From positions 1 through 43,240 of the forward strand of contig JAHEKY010000016.1 in the NCBI GenBank assembly GCA_024644465.1: a stretch of DNA of 43,240 nucleotides, written 5' to 3'. Position 1 is the first letter of the stretch. Each line of letters starts with the position of its first letter. The stretch comes from Ilumatobacteraceae bacterium. GTDB lineage: Bacteria > Actinomycetota > Acidimicrobiia > Acidimicrobiales > Ilumatobacteraceae. Below the pieces are notes generated by a model. The model saw nothing but the letters and a program-made list of their open reading frames with translations, was not told where the DNA came from and made no database searches. A program made the position numbers and the translations under genes. Positions 1 through 7,678 of the stretch are shown piece by piece.

Positions 1-636
1 GTCGAGCAACCCGTCGTCCGGCTCGGCGTCGGGGAACACGTCGATGCCGCCGGTGATCGTGCCGAAGTTGCCGACGAGGACCATCGACGCCCGGCCGTCG
101 AAGAACGCTTCGCCGTCGATCTCGACCTTCGTCGGCACGAGCGAGCGGCGGAGGTTCCTGAAGCCAGAGATCACGTAGGCGAGCGATCCGATCTTCGCCT
201 TGAGCGTCGGGTCGGCGTCCCGGATCATCAGCGCGTCGAACCCGGTGCCCGCCATCACGGCGAACGTCTCGCCGTTCACGCGTCCGAGGTCGATCGTGCG
301 TTTCGGTCCGAGCCCGATCCCGTCGGCCGCGTCGAGACCGGCCGGCACGCCGATGTTCGCGGCCAGGAGGTTGCCCGTGCCGAGCGGTACGACGGCGAGC
401 GAGGTCCCAGTGCCGGCGAGCGGTTCGAGGCAGGCGCGAACGGTGCCGTCGCCGCCGCACGCCACCACGATGTCGGCGCCGTCGCGAACGGCCGCAGCAG
501 CTTGCCCGGGACCGGGATCGTCCTCGGTCGTCGGGACGAGGTCGACTGCTTCGCCCAGCGCCCCGCGCAGCGCGTGCTCGTCCGGCGCACTCCCGCTCGC
601 GGGGTTCCAGATCGCGACCCGTCGTGGCGAGTTCAC
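1..636 (-). CDS. Diacylglycerol kinase-type lipid kinase (3' end outside the window)
   Basis: Predicted cytosolic kinase that phosphorylates diacylglycerol or a related lipid (DAGK catalytic family, the fold of DgkB/YegS). The 212 visible residues begin VNSPRRVAIWNP. They include the nucleotide-binding GGDGT motif at about residues 61-65, a PLGTGNLLA block at 84-92 and AGTGFDA at about 129-135. The C-terminal part runs off the left edge. The GTG start at 636 overlaps the TGA of the upstream PAP2 phosphatase gene (GTGA), so the two are probably translationally coupled. A lipid kinase beside a lipid phosphatase suggests an interconversion of phosphatidate-like lipids. The exact lipid substrate cannot be told from sequence. 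Confidence 0.9.
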   Translation of the reverse strand, partial: MNSPRRVAIWNPASGSAPDEHALRGALGEAVDLVPTTEDDPGPGQAAAAVRDGADIVVACGGDGTVRACLEPLAGTGTSLAVVPLGTGNLLAANIGVPAGLDAADGIGLGPKRTIDLGRVNGETFAVMAGTGFDALMIRDADPTLKAKIGSLAYVISGFRNLRRSLVPTKVEIDGEAFFDGRASMVLVGNFGTITGGIDVFPDAEPDDGLLD

Positions 637-1481
637 GATCCGACCGGCTCTCTGGTCGGGGCGACGGATGCGCCGTCGTGGCCGAACACGGGGGCGACGG
701 TGGCGCGCGGTGCATCGACGTCGTCGTGATCGTGGTCGCAAACGTGACGGTCGCGGCCGCCTTCGTCCCTGCGGGCGGCTCGATCGGGATCACGCCCCTC
801 GTCGTGGGGAGCGCCGAGGATCGCGAGGCAGATCGCGAGCGACACCAGCCCGAGCACGACGCCCGCGACCACGTCACTGAAGTAGTGCATGCCCTGGTAC
901 ATGCGGGCCAGGCCGACGCCGACCGGGATGATCACGGCGACGACGACGGCCAGCGTGCGGGCCCACACCGCTCGAGTTCGCCAGAACACGACCACCGCGA
1001 ATGCGGCGTAGACCGTTGCGGCCGCGACGTGGCCGGACGGGAAGCTGGAGTTGACGGGTGAGTCGAGCAACCGCTCGACGTCCGGCCGGGGACGCTGCAC
1101 GATTGCGGTGATCGTGATGAACGCAGTTGCCTCGAAGATCAGTGACGCGGCGACGAACACCGCCTCGTGCCAGCGCTTCCACCGCCAGAGCATCACGGTC
1201 ACGACGAGGGCCGTCACCGCGATCTTGGTCGTTGTGTCGGCCGGGAACGCGCCCCATGTCGCAAGGTCGGTTCGGCCCGCCGTGCGGATCTCGACGAACC
1301 AGTCCGCCAAACGTTCGTCGAGCCGCGTCAACGCACTCGGTGCCGTCCAGTCCGTCAGGAGGAAGCCGACGAGCGCACCGCCGGCGACGACCGCCAGCAA
1401 GGCGGGTGCCATGCGGAGCAGATCACCGCGGTGGAACATCCACGTGCGCTTCCACCAGTTGTCTGACGACGAATCGTCCAC
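633..1481 (-). CDS. PAP2-family membrane phosphatase
   Basis: A 282-residue polytopic membrane protein of the PAP2/phosphatidic acid phosphatase superfamily, expected to dephosphorylate lipid phosphates or pyrophosphates. PSGH is at residues 148-151, and the third motif has R193, H199 and D203. The first motif reads TAIVQRPRP, so the usual lysine of KxxxxxxRP is a threonine (T125), which may alter substrate handling. The C-terminal tail (about 225-282) is charged and rich in His and Asp. I chose the GTG at 1481 because it opens a normal-length protein and has a GAGGGG stretch just upstream; the frame stays open further upstream but that part looks non-coding. Its stop overlaps the start of the lipid kinase. 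Confidence 0.88.
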   Translation of the reverse strand: MDDSSSDNWWKRTWMFHRGDLLRMAPALLAVVAGGALVGFLLTDWTAPSALTRLDERLADWFVEIRTAGRTDLATWGAFPADTTTKIAVTALVVTVMLWRWKRWHEAVFVAASLIFEATAFITITAIVQRPRPDVERLLDSPVNSSFPSGHVAAATVYAAFAVVVFWRTRAVWARTLAVVVAVIIPVGVGLARMYQGMHYFSDVVAGVVLGLVSLAICLAILGAPHDEGRDPDRAARRDEGGRDRHVCDHDHDDVDAPRATVAPVFGHDGASVAPTREPVGS

Positions 1482-1543
1482 AGGACGCCCCTCACGGTTG
1501 TCTCGGATACAGGTGCGGCGTCTGTACCCGGTGGCCGGAGCGG

Positions 1544-3244
1544 TCAAACGTTCGGTGCGGCCAGTGGCCGTGCGACCAATCTCGACAACGTCGCCGCACC
1601 GTCGGCGTCGGCGGCCGCGCGTTCGAGTTCGAGCTCGACGACCGATCCGTCGATCAACAGCTGGCCCATGCAGTTGTGGAACACCGGACCGTCGGTGAGG
1701 TCCCAGCTCGCTCGCGACACCTCGCGCCCGACACGCCGCTCCAGCCACGAACCGATCGCGCGGCCGACTCGGGAGATCGCGAAGCGCAGCACGCTGCGTT
1801 CCCGCCAGGGAAGTGCGTTGCGGATCGGCGAGCTCACCACCTGATGGATGCGCGTCGGCGACTCGACCCCGACATCGACGTCCGCGACGTAGGAGAAGTG
1901 GATGTCGCCGGCCAGGATCGTGACGGTCTCACACGGCCGGTCGCGCCGGGCGAGCTCGATCAGCAGCTCGATGACGTCCTCGAACGAGCGACCGAACGCG
2001 GGCCAGTCCTCGAGGTCGAGCGCGCGGCGCAACTTCTCCGACGCTCGCGCGGCCACCGTTCCCCATGCACCGTCGCACAGTTGCTCGTTCCACTGCTGCA
2101 AGCCGTGGATGCCACCCGGGACGAAGATCGGCAACGACGTTGCCAGCAGCAGATGGCGGTCGGCCGAGCGGGCCGTGTCCGCGATCCACGACCACTCCTC
2201 CGCGCCGACCATGCGCCGGCTGCCCTGCCCGAGGTCCCGCCCGTTGCGCGAGTCGATCACGATCAGCCGCGTCGCACCGAGGTCGCGGACGAAGCTGAAC
2301 GGGTAGCCGCCCGGAACGGGCGTGAACTCCTCCGAACGGCGCGCCCATGCGGTCAGCAGTTCCGCACCGTCGCCGGCCTCGATCAACGCCGCGAGCATGC
2401 CCTCGTCGGCGATCCGCTCGGGCGACAGGTTGCCGAGGTGCTGGTAGATCCAGTACGAGACGAGCGCGCCGAGGATGTGGTCCTCCCACCACGACGTCGA
2501 GCGGATCTCCTCGACCCAGCGCCGTGAGATGTTCCAGTCGTCGATCACGTCGTGATCGTCGAAGATCATCGTCGACGGCACGACCGAGAACATCCACCGC
2601 TCGACGTCGGGCGTCCAGCTCTCGCGGTACAACGCGGTGTACTCCTCGAAGTTCGCGGCGATGTCGGCAGGTGCGTCGCCGGCGCTGGTCCTGCTGCGGC
2701 GCAACATGCGGCGGCCGGCCCGTGGCGACGGGTCGTCGGCATAGACCTGATCTCCGAGGAACACGGCGAGGTCCGGCCACTCCTCGCGGGGCTGCGTGAG
2801 CATGCGCACGCCGTGGGCGCGGAACGCGTCGACGCCGCGCCGGCGCGCGTCCCGGCCGGGTTCCAGCGAGTAGGGCGGTTCGTGCGGCGCCGCGGCGCGG
2901 CAACTGCCGAAGAGGATGCGCGTCGGTCCCGGCCGGCCCAGCGTCCGGATGCAGCTCGGCGGAAACGGCGAGTCGGCCACCGGCCACGCTCGTTCGCCGT
3001 CGAGGTGGACCTCGTACTCGACGATCGTGTCCGGCGCGAGGTCGGCGAGGATCACCAGCGCGTAGTGGTGGCCGTGCACGGTGAAGGTTTCGGCGGTCTC
3101 CCCGAGCACGGTGACCGCACACGGCCGATCGAGTTCGCACCAGATCGTCGCTTCCGTCTCGCCGACGTACCGCAGCATCGGCCCGAGCAGCAGCTGTGGA
3201 ATCGAGGGCGACGGGGGCTCGTGCAGATTGATCAGAGGCCGCAT
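1544..3244 (-). CDS. PhoD-like alkaline phosphatase/phosphodiesterase family protein
   Basis: A 566-residue metallophosphoesterase of the PhoD-like group. It has an N-terminal Fn-like region followed by GDQVYAD at residues 164-170, FDDHD at 228-232 and LAGDIHFSY further on, which are metal-ligand motifs of this family. PhoD enzymes normally carry a Tat signal, but none is seen at the chosen ATG (MRPLINLHEP), so this one may be cytoplasmic. Longer in-frame versions would start inside the neighbouring divergent promoter and encode a low-complexity basic stretch, so I rejected them. It lies 62 bp upstream of the PAP2 gene on the same strand and probably shares its transcript. The substrate (phosphomonoester or diester) is unknown. 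Confidence 0.85.
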   Translation of the reverse strand: MRPLINLHEPPSPSIPQLLLGPMLRYVGETEATIWCELDRPCAVTVLGETAETFTVHGHHYALVILADLAPDTIVEYEVHLDGERAWPVADSPFPPSCIRTLGRPGPTRILFGSCRAAAPHEPPYSLEPGRDARRRGVDAFRAHGVRMLTQPREEWPDLAVFLGDQVYADDPSPRAGRRMLRRSRTSAGDAPADIAANFEEYTALYRESWTPDVERWMFSVVPSTMIFDDHDVIDDWNISRRWVEEIRSTSWWEDHILGALVSYWIYQHLGNLSPERIADEGMLAALIEAGDGAELLTAWARRSEEFTPVPGGYPFSFVRDLGATRLIVIDSRNGRDLGQGSRRMVGAEEWSWIADTARSADRHLLLATSLPIFVPGGIHGLQQWNEQLCDGAWGTVAARASEKLRRALDLEDWPAFGRSFEDVIELLIELARRDRPCETVTILAGDIHFSYVADVDVGVESPTRIHQVVSSPIRNALPWRERSVLRFAISRVGRAIGSWLERRVGREVSRASWDLTDGPVFHNCMGQLLIDGSVVELELERAAADADGAATLSRLVARPLAAPNV

Positions 3245-3315
3245 GGTGACCCACGATGGGGGGCGTGTCAATCCACGCCCGCGCCCTCGCCGGTTTGACC
3301 GCGGTGTCGCACGGG

Positions 3316-3321
3316 TACGTC
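3316..3321 (+). promoter_or_regulatory. -10 box of predicted leaderless promoter (TACGTC)
   Basis: TACGTC lies exactly 6 nt before the GTG at 3328, the spacing expected if transcription begins at the start codon. The same arrangement recurs before several other genes here. It supports the 3328 start over the upstream ATG at 3256. Confidence 0.45.
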
Positions 3322-3327
3322 GTGCAC

Positions 3328-4236
3328 GTGGCAACGATCCAGGTCAACGAGATCACTCGCGATTCGCAGTCGACCGACGACCGTGATGCGCCGACCGCGG
3401 ACGTTGCCGAGCGCACCAGAGACGTCGTCGAGTCGTCGGGCTGGCTCGAGAACGCCGCGCGGCTCGGCTGGATCTCGAAGGGGCTCGTCTACACCCTGAT
3501 GGGCATCACCGCGTTCACGATCGCCCGACAGCGTTCGACCGGAGAGGACGCATCGCCGGAAGGTGCACTGCAGCGTGTGATGGAGCGCCCCGGCGGCCGC
3601 GTGCTGCTCGTCGTGCTCGGAATCGGGCTGCTGTTGTACGTCGCATGGAGGTTGCTCTCGGTCGCACTGATCGCGGGCAACGAACTCACGCACTGGGCCG
3701 ATCGCGTCGGCTATCTGTTCTCCGCGATCTTCTACCTCACGCTCTCGTGGACCGCGCTGAAAGCAGCGCTGCGCAATGACGCGCCGGAGGACGGCAACAC
3801 GATCGAACGGCTGTCGCGGACATTGCTCGAGACCGGTTGGACGCGCGTCCTCCTCGGCGTCGTGGGCCTCGTCGTCATCGGTGTCGGCGTCTACTTCATC
3901 GTGCGCAAGGGCATCCTCCGCTCGTTCGCCGACGACCTCGACGGCGTCGACGACTCATGGCGCGGCAACGACGGATACGCCAGGACGCTGCTCGTCGCCG
4001 GTGTGTTCGGCTGGCTCGGCCGGGGCATCGTCACGGTGCTCGTCGGCTTCTTCGTGACGCGCGCCGCGGTCAGGTTCGACGCGTCCGACGCCCGGGGCTT
4101 CGATCGTGCGCTCCGGCAGGCGGCGACGACCGACCTCGGCACGTTTCTCGTGGCGGGAACCGCCGTGGGCCTCGTCTTCTACGGCGCGTACTGCCTGCTG
4201 AGTGTCCCGCGACGTTCGTTGGAGGTCGAACGGTGA
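3328..4236 (+). CDS. DUF1206 domain membrane protein
   Basis: About 302 residues with three related membrane units of roughly two helices each. Each unit begins with a Gly-Trp-like element: GWLENAARLGW, then GWTRVLLGVVG, then FGWLGRGIVTV. This tandem organisation is that of DUF1206 proteins, whose function is not established. The GTG at 3328 was preferred because a TACGTC -10 box sits 6 nt before it. An ATG at 3256 would lie only 11 bp from the divergent PhoD start. Its TGA overlaps the GTG of the next gene, making it the first gene of a three-gene membrane operon. Confidence 0.82.
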   Translation: MATIQVNEITRDSQSTDDRDAPTADVAERTRDVVESSGWLENAARLGWISKGLVYTLMGITAFTIARQRSTGEDASPEGALQRVMERPGGRVLLVVLGIGLLLYVAWRLLSVALIAGNELTHWADRVGYLFSAIFYLTLSWTALKAALRNDAPEDGNTIERLSRTLLETGWTRVLLGVVGLVVIGVGVYFIVRKGILRSFADDLDGVDDSWRGNDGYARTLLVAGVFGWLGRGIVTVLVGFFVTRAAVRFDASDARGFDRALRQAATTDLGTFLVAGTAVGLVFYGAYCLLSVPRRSLEVER

Positions 4237-5156
4237 TCCCGCTCCTCGTCCTCGGTGTCACGCTGGCCGTCACGGTCGTCCTGGTCGCGGCGAACCTCGC
4301 GTTCGGCGCGCATCGCCCGCTCGACACCGAGCAGCCCGAACGGTGGCTCGTCCGACATGCGCCGGCGTCGTGGCGCCCGTTCGTCCGCCACGTCGACCGG
4401 CGGATCATCGGTGGCGCGGCGATCGCCGCGAGCCTCGTCATCGTCGCCGTCGGCGGCGTCGTGGTCGGCACCGTGCTCGACGCCGTCGACAACGAGCGGG
4501 GAATCGCGAGCTGGGACGAGTCCGCCGCCGAGTGGGGCAAGACGCACGCGACCGACGCGTCGACGACCATCCTGAAGGCGATCACCCAACTCGGCGGCAC
4601 GCTCGGCCTCCTCGTGATCCTCGTGTCGATCGGCGCCGTGATCTACCTGCAGCGGCGGACGTGGGGCCCGGTGCTCTACCTGCTCGTCATCGGCCTCGGT
4701 GTCGCCGGGTTGAACAACATCTTGAAGTACATCGTCGACCGCGACCGCCCGACGATCGCGCAGCTGGCGGGGCACAGCGGCTCGTCGTTCCCGTCCGGGC
4801 ACTCCGCCGCCGCCGCCGCGTGCTGGGCTGCGATCGCGCTCGTCGTGTTCCGGCGGTCGTCACGCCGAACCCGTGCGATCGGTGCCGCCGGCGCAGTGTT
4901 CATCGCCGTCGCGGTGGCGGCGACGCGAGTGCTGCTCGGGGTCCACTGGCTGACCGACGTCATCGCCGGTGTGGTCGTCGGCTGGTCGTGGTTCGGGCTG
5001 GTGACGCTCGTCTTCGGCGGTCGGTTGTTGCGCCTCGGAGAACCCGCCGAGCGCCTCGCACGCGGTGGCGACGAGCCGCGAATCGACCTGGACACCGTCG
5101 ACGTGCCCGACCTCCACCCGACGCCCGATCTCTCACGGACGGAGGCAACCCGATGA
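4233..5156 (+). CDS. PAP2-family membrane phosphatase (second copy)
   Basis: A 307-residue polytopic phosphatase of the PAP2 superfamily with all three motifs intact: K165 to R172-P173 (KYIVDRDRP), PSGH at 187-190, and R232/H238/D242. It has an N-terminal hydrophobic segment, a loop of about 40 residues, then a six-helix core. A GGAGG Shine-Dalgarno lies at 4221-4225 and the GTG start overlaps the preceding TGA. Its own stop overlaps the next ATG. Undecaprenyl diphosphate, phosphatidate or phosphatidylglycerophosphate are possible substrates. Unlike the PAP2 protein encoded at 633-1481, it keeps the motif-1 lysine, so the two may differ in substrate or activity. Confidence 0.88.
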   Translation: MIPLLVLGVTLAVTVVLVAANLAFGAHRPLDTEQPERWLVRHAPASWRPFVRHVDRRIIGGAAIAASLVIVAVGGVVVGTVLDAVDNERGIASWDESAAEWGKTHATDASTTILKAITQLGGTLGLLVILVSIGAVIYLQRRTWGPVLYLLVIGLGVAGLNNILKYIVDRDRPTIAQLAGHSGSSFPSGHSAAAAACWAAIALVVFRRSSRRTRAIGAAGAVFIAVAVAATRVLLGVHWLTDVIAGVVVGWSWFGLVTLVFGGRLLRLGEPAERLARGGDEPRIDLDTVDVPDLHPTPDLSRTEATR

Positions 5157-5749
5157 GCGCTTCCGACGACGAGGGTCGCGCCGATCGCCGCAACGACATG
5201 CGCGGCGCCGCTCTCGGCGGCATCGCGTCGGCGATCATCGGCTTCGGCGGCATGGCGCTCGTCGGGTCCGCCAGCCCGTTCGAGGCGCGCCGGCTGCTCG
5301 ACGGCGTGCTCCCGACCGTACGGTTCGCCGCGTCGGCATACATCGCGGGCGGCGCGTCGGTTCTTGCGCTCATGCTGACGCTGCTGACGTTCAGCATCAC
5401 CCACGAACTCGACTTCCGTTCGAGCCACTACCGACGGATCCGCGACATCTCGGTGCTGACGACCGCGGTGATCGCCGCCTCGGTGATGATGCTGATGTTC
5501 CTGAGCTTCCCGCTCGGCGAGGCCGACGTCGATCGCTCCTGGTACCTGTGGGTCTACTACGCCATCCTGCTCGGCGGTGCCGTGATCGGCGGCGTGTTCA
5601 TCTCGATCGTGCTCATGCTCTACTACGCCATTCGGGGGCTGATCTCCGTCGGGCAGGATCCGACGACGAGCGTGCTCGTCGACAACGGCGAGGCCGAAGA
5701 GACCGACACCGTTCAGGCGGTCGATGCGGAGGACGAACTCGTCGCGTGA
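5153..5749 (+). CDS. Conserved small membrane protein, function unknown
   Basis: A 198-residue protein with about four predicted membrane helices: roughly 15-35, 58-80, 100-122 and 135-160. A short cytosolic start and an acidic C-terminal tail (EEAEETDT-like) flank them. I do not recognise the family. The ATG overlaps the TGA of the PAP2 gene (ATGA), so it is almost certainly co-translated with it. Its last 37 bp overlap the 3' end of the convergent diguanylate cyclase gene, so each transcript end is antisense to the other. Confidence 0.75.
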   Translation: MSASDDEGRADRRNDMRGAALGGIASAIIGFGGMALVGSASPFEARRLLDGVLPTVRFAASAYIAGGASVLALMLTLLTFSITHELDFRSSHYRRIRDISVLTTAVIAASVMMLMFLSFPLGEADVDRSWYLWVYYAILLGGAVIGGVFISIVLMLYYAIRGLISVGQDPTTSVLVDNGEAEETDTVQAVDAEDELVA

Positions 5750-6639
5750 CGAGGCTCCGGCGGCACGGATGCCGACGGCGTGTCGATCGCATAGCGGATA
5801 CCACCCCGAGCGTCGCCCTTGGCCGCGTACATCAACTGATCCGCCCGTCCGAGCGCGAGGTCGATGCTGTGCGGCGGCCGTTGGAACGTGACGGCACCGA
5901 CCGAGAAGCCGATCCGGGAGTCGGCGGTGATCTTCATCAGTCGCTCGTGTAGCCGTTCGATCACCAGATGGGCGTGCTCGTCGTTCGTCTCGGGCAGCAA
6001 CATCGCGAACTCGTCACCACCGAGACGGCCGATGACGTCGACACGACGGAGCGCGGCGTGCATGCTCAGCCCGACCTGGCGGAGCACCTCGTCACCGGCG
6101 GCGTGTCCCGCAGTGTCGTTGAGTTGCTTGAAATGGTCGATGTCGAACGTCGCAACGGTCATCGGCCGCTTCGACCGCTGGGCGCGCTCCAGTTCGACCT
6201 GGGCCCGCTCGTCGAAGCCCCGCCGGTTGAGCAGGCCGGTCAACGTGTCGACGCGAGCGTTCTCCGACTGCTCGCGCAGCGCATCTCGAATCGTGACGAT
6301 CAGCGCCGCGATGATCCCGAAGAACGCGAGGCGCACGATGCCGTTCCAGTAGGGGATGAGCGGCTGCGAGTACTCCCGATCACCGAGGAGTTCGACGACG
6401 AACCAAGCGAGCGCCGCCAGGACCGCGGCGCCGAGTGCGGACGCTCGCCCGAGACGCCATGCCACCAGCGCCGTCGGGATGACGTAGAAGACGGAGAACG
6501 AGACTTCTTCTCCGGTGAGGATGTCGGCGGCGACGACGAGCACGCCGATCGCGAGCGCCAGCACGACGGTACGGACGACCGAGAGCCTGTCGATCCGCTC
6601 CAGCAACTTCGCTCCACGCCAGGTGGGTGTCGTCATCAT
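5713..6639 (-). CDS. Membrane-anchored diguanylate cyclase (GGDEF)
   Basis: A 308-residue protein expected to make cyclic di-GMP from two GTP. The first ~130 residues hold about four membrane helices in a compact sensor-like block. The GGDEF domain follows (NARVDTLTGLLNRRGF onwards), with an intact GGDEF signature in RLGGDEFAML. An RRVD inhibitory site lies five residues before it, so product feedback inhibition is likely. No EAL or HD-GYP domain is attached. Two consecutive ATG codons (6639 and 6636) are possible starts. A weak GAAGAG Shine-Dalgarno lies upstream, and a TACGAT -10 box at 6674-6679 would give a leader of about 28 nt. Confidence 0.9.
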   Translation of the reverse strand: MMTTPTWRGAKLLERIDRLSVVRTVVLALAIGVLVVAADILTGEEVSFSVFYVIPTALVAWRLGRASALGAAVLAALAWFVVELLGDREYSQPLIPYWNGIVRLAFFGIIAALIVTIRDALREQSENARVDTLTGLLNRRGFDERAQVELERAQRSKRPMTVATFDIDHFKQLNDTAGHAAGDEVLRQVGLSMHAALRRVDVIGRLGGDEFAMLLPETNDEHAHLVIERLHERLMKITADSRIGFSVGAVTFQRPPHSIDLALGRADQLMYAAKGDARGGIRYAIDTPSASVPPEPRHATSSSSASTA

Positions 6640-6673
6640 GTGCTGATCTCTTCGGGGTCCGGGCCGCGCCCGA

Positions 6674-6679
6674 ATCGTA
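6674..6679 (-). promoter_or_regulatory. -10 box candidate for the diguanylate cyclase gene
   Basis: TACGAT on the minus strand, about 34 nt before the ATG at 6639. It matches the TAnnnT consensus of actinobacterial housekeeping promoters. No clear -35 element is visible. Confidence 0.35.
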
Positions 6680-6713
6680 CCGCGTGGCCTCGAACCGAGC
6701 GGGTATGCGCGTG

Positions 6714-7673
6714 TCAGGCGCCGTCGTCGCCGCCGATGCGAGCGGACCATGCGAGGCGCGCGGCGGCGAGGTCGGCGAGCGCGAAACCCGCCGACTTGAA
6801 CAGCGTGATCTCGTCGTCGCTGGTCCGGCCGGCGATCTCCCCGCTGACGAGGGCGCGGAGGTCGCCGCGGATCGCATCGGTCGAGATCACGCCGTCGGCG
6901 AGCGGTTGGGCGAGATCGCCGGCGATCGTGGCGCCGGCGAACGTGTCGACGTAGACGGTCGCACGCGTGACGGCGTCGTCGTCGGCCTCGCGCATGTCCT
7001 CCCGGAAGCTGCCGACGAGGTCGATGTGGGTGCCGGGACGCAGGTCGACGCCGTGGACGAGCGGCTCGGTCGCACCGGTCACGCACGACACGATGTCCGC
7101 GGCGCCGACGCTCGACGCAAGGTCGGTCGACGCCCGCGCGGGCAAGCCGAGCGCGGCCAGCGTCGAGGCGACGGCGTCGGCAGCGTCACCGTTGCGTCCC
7201 CAGATCTCGACGAGATCGAGGTCGCGGATCGCGCCGTACGCCTCGGCGAAGCGCGACGACAGCTGGCCGGTGCCGACGATCAGGACGCGGCGAGCGTCGC
7301 GTCGGCTCAGTCGATCGGCGGCCAGCGCCGAGATCGCCGCGGTTCGCCGGGCGGTGAGCTCGTCACCGTCGAGCACGGCCAGGACGCGGCCGTCGCGACC
7401 GTCGAACAGGACGTATGCCGCATTGACCGTCGGGACATCGGTGCCGACGTTCGTCGGGACGTAGGTCACCGTCTTGACGCCGACGACGTCACCCGGCACC
7501 CAGCTCGGCATCAGCAGCAACGCGCCGGTGGCCCCGCCGGCCAGGTCGAGGTCGTGCACGTGTCGCTCCGGCGCCGACGCGTCGCCGGCAGTGACGATCG
7601 AGGCGATCGAGTCGATGAGCGCCGCCCACGGCGTCGCCGCCCGCACCTCGGCCGCGGAGAGCGTGACCGTCAT
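6714..7673 (-). CDS. Ornithine cyclodeaminase / mu-crystallin family protein
   Basis: A 319-residue NAD(P)-dependent enzyme of the ornithine cyclodeaminase/mu-crystallin family, whose members include amino acid cyclodeaminases, ketimine reductases and N-alkyl amino acid dehydrogenases. The N-terminal half carries the family lysine region (GVKTVTYVP) and an arginine in TARRTAAIS. The Rossmann fold has GTGQLSS at about residue 130, and a conserved Asp lies in GSFREDMREAD. Family-level assignment is solid; the substrate is not predictable. It starts 5 nt after the stop of the upstream protease-fusion gene on the same strand, so it is probably its operon partner. Confidence 0.87.
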   Translation of the reverse strand: MTVTLSAAEVRAATPWAALIDSIASIVTAGDASAPERHVHDLDLAGGATGALLLMPSWVPGDVVGVKTVTYVPTNVGTDVPTVNAAYVLFDGRDGRVLAVLDGDELTARRTAAISALAADRLSRRDARRVLIVGTGQLSSRFAEAYGAIRDLDLVEIWGRNGDAADAVASTLAALGLPARASTDLASSVGAADIVSCVTGATEPLVHGVDLRPGTHIDLVGSFREDMREADDDAVTRATVYVDTFAGATIAGDLAQPLADGVISTDAIRGDLRALVSGEIAGRTSDDEITLFKSAGFALADLAAARLAWSARIGGDDGA

Positions 7674-7678
7674 CGCGC

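Noticed and set aside
1127-2527. Plus-strand frame opposite the PAP2 and PhoD genes
   Set aside because: Basic low-complexity product with no motif; the minus-strand enzymes explain the region.
3256-3327. Upstream ATG for the DUF1206 gene
   Set aside because: It leaves only 11 bp to the divergent PhoD start, and the GTG at 3328 has a well-spaced -10 box.
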